Below, one piece after another: positions 5,654 to 6,910 of a stretch of 6,910 bases of DNA; the stretch's first letter is position 1, and every line of letters starts with the position of its first letter. A program made the position numbers and the translations under genes. The stretch is from CAYNWK01 sp964400875 (GTDB taxonomy: Bacteria > Chloroflexota > Anaerolineae > Anaerolineales > UBA4823). The stretch spans positions 1 through 6,910 of the forward strand of contig CAYNWK010000209.1 in assembly GCA_964400875.1 (NCBI GenBank), in the 5' to 3' direction. The notes below the pieces were generated by a model. The model ran no database searches and was not told the origin of the DNA. It worked only from the letters and a program-made list of their open reading frames with translations.

Positions 5654-6910
5654 GCATGGATGGCCGGAACTCTTCTTCAAATCGCAGACCGGCGGCAAGC
5701 CCAATGAGAGGGCACGGCCCCATGGGGCGCCGCGGTCCAATGGCCATGATGGCGGGCGAAAAACCTCGCGATTTCAAGGCCGCGATGGTCAAGCTGATCC
5801 AGTATCTTAGTTCTTACTGGACCAAGATCGCGATCGTGATCACCTTTGCCATCGTTTCTACTGCGTTCACCATTGCCGGCCCCAAGATCCTGGGCCAGGC
5901 TACCACCAAGCTGTTCGAGGGCGTGCTGGGCCAGATTACAGGTCGCGGCGCAGGCATCGATTTCGCATACATCGGCAGGGTCCTGTTATGGGCCCTGGCG
6001 CTGTACCTGCTTTCTTCGCTGTTCAGCTTCATCCAGGGCTGGATCATGTCAGGGATCGCCATCGATATCACCTATCGTTTCCGCCGGGATATCTCCAAGA
6101 AGATCAACAACCTTCCATTAAAGTATTTCGACCGGATCAGCCAGGGTGAGGTGCTGGCGCACATCACCAACGACGTGGATACCATCAACCAGACGCTAAA
6201 CCAGAGCCTCTCCCAGATCATCACTTCCACGGTGACGGTGGTCGGCGTGCTGATCATGATGCTGACCATCAGCTGGCAGATGACCTTGATCGCGCTGCTG
6301 ATCATCCCGCTCTCCATGGGGATCATCATCCTGGTGGTGCGCCAGTCCCAAAAATTCTTCACCCAGCAGCAAGATTACCTGGGGCACGTGAACGGGCACG
6401 TGGAGGAAATGTTCGGCGGTCACCGGGTGATGAAAGCTTTCAACGGGGAAGCCAGGAGCATCGACCAATTCGATGGGCTGAACAATACCCTGTACGATGC
6501 GGCCTGGAAATCGCAGTTCTTATCTGGGTTGATGTTCCCGGTGATGAACTTCATCGGCAACCTCGGTTACGTGGCCATCGCTATCACCGGCGGGTATCTT
6601 GCCGTCATCAACGCTATCACCGTCGGGGATATCCAGGCCTTCATCCAGTACGTGCGTTCGTTCACGCAGCCGATCATGCAGATCGCCAATATCTCCAACA
6701 TCCTGCAGCAAACCGCAGCCGCAGCCGAGCGCATCTTTGAATTCCTGGCCGAAGAGGAGCAGGTCGCCGAGGTTGAAAATCCCGTCGAACCGGAGGTGGT
6801 CGAAGGGCGCGTGGTCTTCCAAAACGTTCGCTTTGGATACACCCCGGATAAGATCGTGATCAAAGATTTCTCCGCCGAGGTCCAGCCCGGGCAGAAGATC
6901 GCCTTAGTCG
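5650..6910 (+). CDS. heterodimeric ABC exporter, second subunit (TM288-like, cut by window edge)
   Basis: The ATG at 5650 overlaps the previous TGA (ATGA, 5650-5653). GGAG (5641-5644) gives 5-nt spacing, indicating translational coupling. There are 420 codons before the edge. The first 40 or so residues are a flexible Met/Gly/Pro/Arg-rich cytoplasmic extension (GHGPMGRRGPMAMM near 21-34). Six membrane helices follow, beginning near 58 and ending near 350. The coupling-helix region has YFDRISQGEVLAHITNDVD, and HVNGHVEEMFGGHRVMKAFN is the typical exporter signature before TM5. Unlike its partner, it has no large TM1-TM2 insertion. The ATPase domain begins with VVFQNVRFGY, with A-loop Tyr397, and the window ends just before Walker A. 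By analogy to known pairs it should have a normal Walker B Glu and switch His, but these cannot be seen here. Confidence 0.92.
   Translation, partial: MSMDGRNSSSNRRPAASPMRGHGPMGRRGPMAMMAGEKPRDFKAAMVKLIQYLSSYWTKIAIVITFAIVSTAFTIAGPKILGQATTKLFEGVLGQITGRGAGIDFAYIGRVLLWALALYLLSSLFSFIQGWIMSGIAIDITYRFRRDISKKINNLPLKYFDRISQGEVLAHITNDVDTINQTLNQSLSQIITSTVTVVGVLIMMLTISWQMTLIALLIIPLSMGIIILVVRQSQKFFTQQQDYLGHVNGHVEEMFGGHRVMKAFNGEARSIDQFDGLNNTLYDAAWKSQFLSGLMFPVMNFIGNLGYVAIAITGGYLAVINAITVGDIQAFIQYVRSFTQPIMQIANISNILQQTAAAAERIFEFLAEEEQVAEVENPVEPEVVEGRVVFQNVRFGYTPDKIVIKDFSAEVQPGQKIALV

Noticed and set aside
1..6910. CRISPR arrays, tRNA or rRNA genes, transposases
   Set aside because: I saw no regularly spaced direct repeats, cloverleaf-like segments, rRNA motifs or transposase motifs in either strand.

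Overview
The window looks like a piece of a draft (probably metagenome-derived) genome from the phylum Chloroflexota, Anaerolineae-like. This rests on remembered family resemblance only: the secreted propeller protein, the small WSDWFDG protein remnant, the membrane tail of a serine hydrolase and the MarR/ABC/ABC cluster are all types I associate with that group. A run of exactly 100 N (3290-3389) is a conventional scaffold gap of unknown true length, so reading frames cannot be carried across it.

Layout. 1-24 may be the last codons of a gene entering from the left, followed by a hairpin (47-70). 176-569 holds two overlapping pieces that look like gene remnants: the N-terminal half of a small WSDWFDG-type protein, then the membrane tail of a serine hydrolase in another frame. 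A very strong hairpin (619-657) closes this part. 778-1899 encodes an exported seven-bladed beta-propeller of the lactonase/YVTN type, followed by a terminator-like hairpin (1951-1984). A doubtful 30-codon minus-strand ORF (1998-2090) precedes 2126-2827, which encodes a 233-residue protein with weak SUKH (SMI1/KNR4-like) character.

The right half is a drug-efflux type operon, all on the + strand. A consensus sigma-70 promoter (2933-2961) and a dyad centred on 2976 precede a marR-family regulator (2994 into the gap). After the gap come two half-size ABC exporters joined by an ATGA overlap: 3413-5653, and 5650 running off the right edge. The first has a degenerate catalytic site (Asp for the Walker B Glu, Gln for the switch His). 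This is the hallmark of one subunit of a heterodimeric exporter such as TM287/288, BmrCD or LmrCD. The second is expected to supply the competent site, but its ATPase core lies outside the window. The likely logic is a MarR repressor controlling its own gene and the exporter pair, with release by a compound the pump exports.

I see no CRISPR array, tRNA, rRNA, transposase or complete mobile element. No clearly undescribed system is visible. The items most worth a second look are the fused remnants at 176-569, the orphan SUKH-like gene, the 170-residue external insertion in the first ABC subunit, and the promoter/operator of the marR operon.
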